Part shown: positions 62,593 to 64,000 of the stretch, in pieces
Numbering within the stretch: the stretch's first letter is position 1
Layout of the letters: each line of letters begins with the position of its first letter
DNA from: Candidatus Methylomirabilota bacterium
GTDB taxonomy: Bacteria > Methylomirabilota > Methylomirabilia > Rokubacteriales > CSP1-6
Assembly (NCBI GenBank): GCA_035709005.1
Contig: DASTFB010000102.1
Location: 1-64,000 of the forward strand
Direction: 5' to 3'
DNA length: 64,000 nucleotides
Notes under the pieces: model-generated
The model's input: the letters and a program-made list of their open reading frames with translations, nothing else
Told to the model about the DNA's origin: nothing
The model's database searches: none
Translations under genes and position numbers: made by a program

Positions 62593-63735
62593 ATGAAGAA
62601 ATACCAGCTGATGGCGCCCGGCCCCACGCCCGTCCCCAGTCAGGTGCTGCTGGCCATGGCGCAGCCGATGATCCACCATCGGACTCCGGAGTACGAGGCG
62701 CTGTTCGCCGAGGTGCGCGAGCAGCTCAAGTGGCTGTTCCAGACGTCGCAGGACGTCGTCCTCCTCACCTGCTCGGGCACAGGGGCGATGGAGGCGGCGG
62801 TGGTCAACACGCTGTCGCCCGGGGACACGGTCGCCATCATCCGGGCGGGCAAGTTCGCCGACCGTTGGGCCGAGATCGCCGGGATCTACGGGCTGCAGAC
62901 GGTGACGCTGGAGGCGGCCTTCGGGGCGACGGTGGCGCCGGGGCGGCTGGGCGAAACGCTGCGCGCGCGGCCCGAGGTCAAGGCGGTGCTCGTTCAGCAC
63001 AGCGAGACCTCGACCGGCGTGCTGCACGACGTCCGGGGCTACGCCGAGGTCACGCGGGGCACGGGCGCCCTGCTCGTCGTCGATGCGGTGTCCAGCCTGG
63101 GCATCGCCGATCTGCCCATGGACGCCTGGGGCGTGGACGTGGTCGTGGCCGGCTCGCAGAAAGGGCTCATGCTGCCTCCGGGGCTGGCTTTCTGCGCGCT
63201 GAGCGAGCGGGCCTGGCGCCAGACGGCCCACTCGCGGCTGCCCAAGTACTACTTCGACCTGGTTGCCGAGCGCAAAGCGGGCGCCAAGAACGACGTGCGC
63301 TTCACTCCCGCCGTCGGCATCGTCGTCGGCCTGCGCGAGGCGCTGCGGCTGATGCACGCCGAAGGCCTGGGGAACGTGTTCCGGCGCCACGACCGGATGG
63401 CCCGGGCCACCCGGGCCGGTGTGGAGGCGCTCGGGCTGCAGCTCTTCGCCCGGGCCACGCCCAGCCCGGCCGTCACCGCGGTCACGGCGCCGGCCGGTAT
63501 CGACGGCGAAACCATCGTGGCGACCTTCGCGAAGACGCACAACATCACGATCGCCGGCGGGCAGGGAGAGATGAAGGGCAAGCTCTTCCGCCTCGGCCAC
63601 ATGGGGTATGCCGTCGAGTTCGACGTCATCACGGCGCTGGCCGCGCTGGAGCAGGTGCTGGCCGACCTCGGACTGCCCGTCGACTTCGGCGCCAGCGTGC
63701 GCGCCGCCCAGAAGGTCTTCGCCGAGAAGGTCTAG
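62593..63735 (+). CDS. Class V aminotransferase (serine-pyruvate/alanine-glyoxylate type)
   Basis: This 380-residue PLP enzyme carries MAPGPTPVPSQVLLAM, HHRTPEYEALF, the PLP lysine K190 in VAGSQKGLMLPPG, and HSETSTGVLHDV. It could move amino groups between serine, alanine, glyoxylate or pyruvate. ATG 62593 follows an 11-nt gap after the SagB gene. The C-terminal coding end overlaps the convergent SIMPL gene by ~107 bp. Confidence 0.93.
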   Translation: MKKYQLMAPGPTPVPSQVLLAMAQPMIHHRTPEYEALFAEVREQLKWLFQTSQDVVLLTCSGTGAMEAAVVNTLSPGDTVAIIRAGKFADRWAEIAGIYGLQTVTLEAAFGATVAPGRLGETLRARPEVKAVLVQHSETSTGVLHDVRGYAEVTRGTGALLVVDAVSSLGIADLPMDAWGVDVVVAGSQKGLMLPPGLAFCALSERAWRQTAHSRLPKYYFDLVAERKAGAKNDVRFTPAVGIVVGLREALRLMHAEGLGNVFRRHDRMARATRAGVEALGLQLFARATPSPAVTAVTAPAGIDGETIVATFAKTHNITIAGGQGEMKGKLFRLGHMGYAVEFDVITALAALEQVLADLGLPVDFGASVRAAQKVFAEKV

Positions 63736-64000
63736 GTCCCTGGCGGGCCAGGCGGTAGTGGGCGGTGACGCTCACGGTGATTTCCAGCTGTCCCGGTTCC
63801 ACTGGTCCCGGCGCCATCGCCGCGCTCACCGTCGCGCCAAACCGCTCCCCCAGCTCGGGCCGGGGTAACGGGCCACCGTCGGTCAGGCTGACGAGCTCGC
63901 CGAGACGGAGGCCCGCCGCCTCAGCGAGCTGACCGGCCTTGGTCTGGGCGTCGCGCACGGCGAGGGCGCGGGCCTCGGCTTCGGCCCTGGCGGGGTCGGA
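63629..64000 (-). CDS. SIMPL-domain (DUF541) protein, partial (cut by right edge)
   Basis: The frame runs from the right edge of the window to TGA at 63629, so the N-terminus is missing. The visible part matches the C-terminal half of DUF541/SIMPL proteins: EAEARALAVRDAQTKAGQLA, LRLGELVSLTDGG and LEITVSVTAHYRLA, followed by an Arg-rich tail of ~40 residues that is not typical and overlaps the 3' end of the aminotransferase gene. SIMPL proteins are usually secreted and of unknown role. Confidence 0.82.
   Translation of the reverse strand, partial: SDPARAEAEARALAVRDAQTKAGQLAEAAGLRLGELVSLTDGGPLPRPELGERFGATVSAAMAPGPVEPGQLEITVSVTAHYRLARQGPRPSRRRPSGRRARWRRSRRAVRGRPAPAPARPAP

Noticed and set aside
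1-64000. tRNA or rRNA genes
   Set aside because: No cloverleaf with a recognisable T-loop or any rRNA-like stretch was found by eye; a covariance-model scan would be needed to exclude a divergent tRNA.

Overview
This is a GC-rich, gene-dense bacterial chromosome segment with an almost complete division and cell wall (dcw) cluster. MurE carries the DNPR motif typical of meso-diaminopimelate ligases, which suggests Gram-negative-type peptidoglycan. The gene style (many GTG starts, 1-4 bp start/stop overlaps, oligopeptide ABC permeases beside an amidase and an aldehyde dehydrogenase, a CaiB-type CoA transferase, a fused indolepyruvate ferredoxin oxidoreductase) resembles soil or sediment lineages such as Candidatus Rokubacteria/Methylomirabilota. 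That placement is a guess from style, not proven. I saw no rRNA, tRNA, CRISPR array or complete insertion sequence.

Region 1 (1-6.3 kb, minus strand) is a gas vesicle operon. Its transcription order is gvpJ-like, gvpA, histidine kinase, response regulator, gvpF/L, gvpG, gvpF/L, a gvpA/J-like gene, gvpF/L and an unidentified gene cut by the left edge. Nearly every junction overlaps by a few bases or leaves a 3-nt gap, so translation is probably coupled. The two-component pair inside the operon is the notable point. gvpN and gvpK are not in view.

Region 2 (6.4-28.6 kb) is housekeeping and accessory material: an RRM protein, a zinc-ribbon protein, dUTPase, a CoA transferase, a protease-rhodanese-cyclic-nucleotide-domain fusion, a pseudopilin, an M1 aminopeptidase, a DUF2877 protein, a pentaheme cytochrome, a PilZ protein and gamma-glutamyltransferase. 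A decayed patch at 19.0-20.1 kb holds a truncated methyltransferase and a frameshifted radical SAM remnant. A core MetE-like methyltransferase, a NYN ribonuclease, a secreted nuclease, indolepyruvate ferredoxin oxidoreductase, a DUF222-HNH endonuclease and ArfB follow.

Region 3 (28.6-39.7 kb, plus strand) has adenine deaminase, a DUF445 membrane protein, an ABC transporter (binding protein and two permeases, no ATPase), an aldehyde dehydrogenase, an amidase, a coiled-coil protein and a pilin-like protein. Two families of short intergenic repeats lie here.

Region 4 (39.8-64 kb, plus strand) is the dcw operon: mraZ, rsmH, ftsL, ftsI, murE, murF, mraY, murD, ftsW, murC, murB, ftsQ, ftsA, ftsZ. 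It is followed by pgeF, yggS, proC, yggT, divIVA, a DUF167 gene, a small secreted protein, mtnA, a tandem SagB-type nitroreductase and a class V aminotransferase; a partial SIMPL-domain gene enters from the right on the minus strand. Three GTGG(G/A) boxes at a 10-bp period upstream of mraZ form a textbook MraZ operator. murG and ddl are missing from their usual slots. rsmH and ftsA lack a canonical start at the position homology predicts. Two ~165-bp palindromic repeats with covarying arms sit between murD and ftsW; they are the most unusual non-coding signal in the window.
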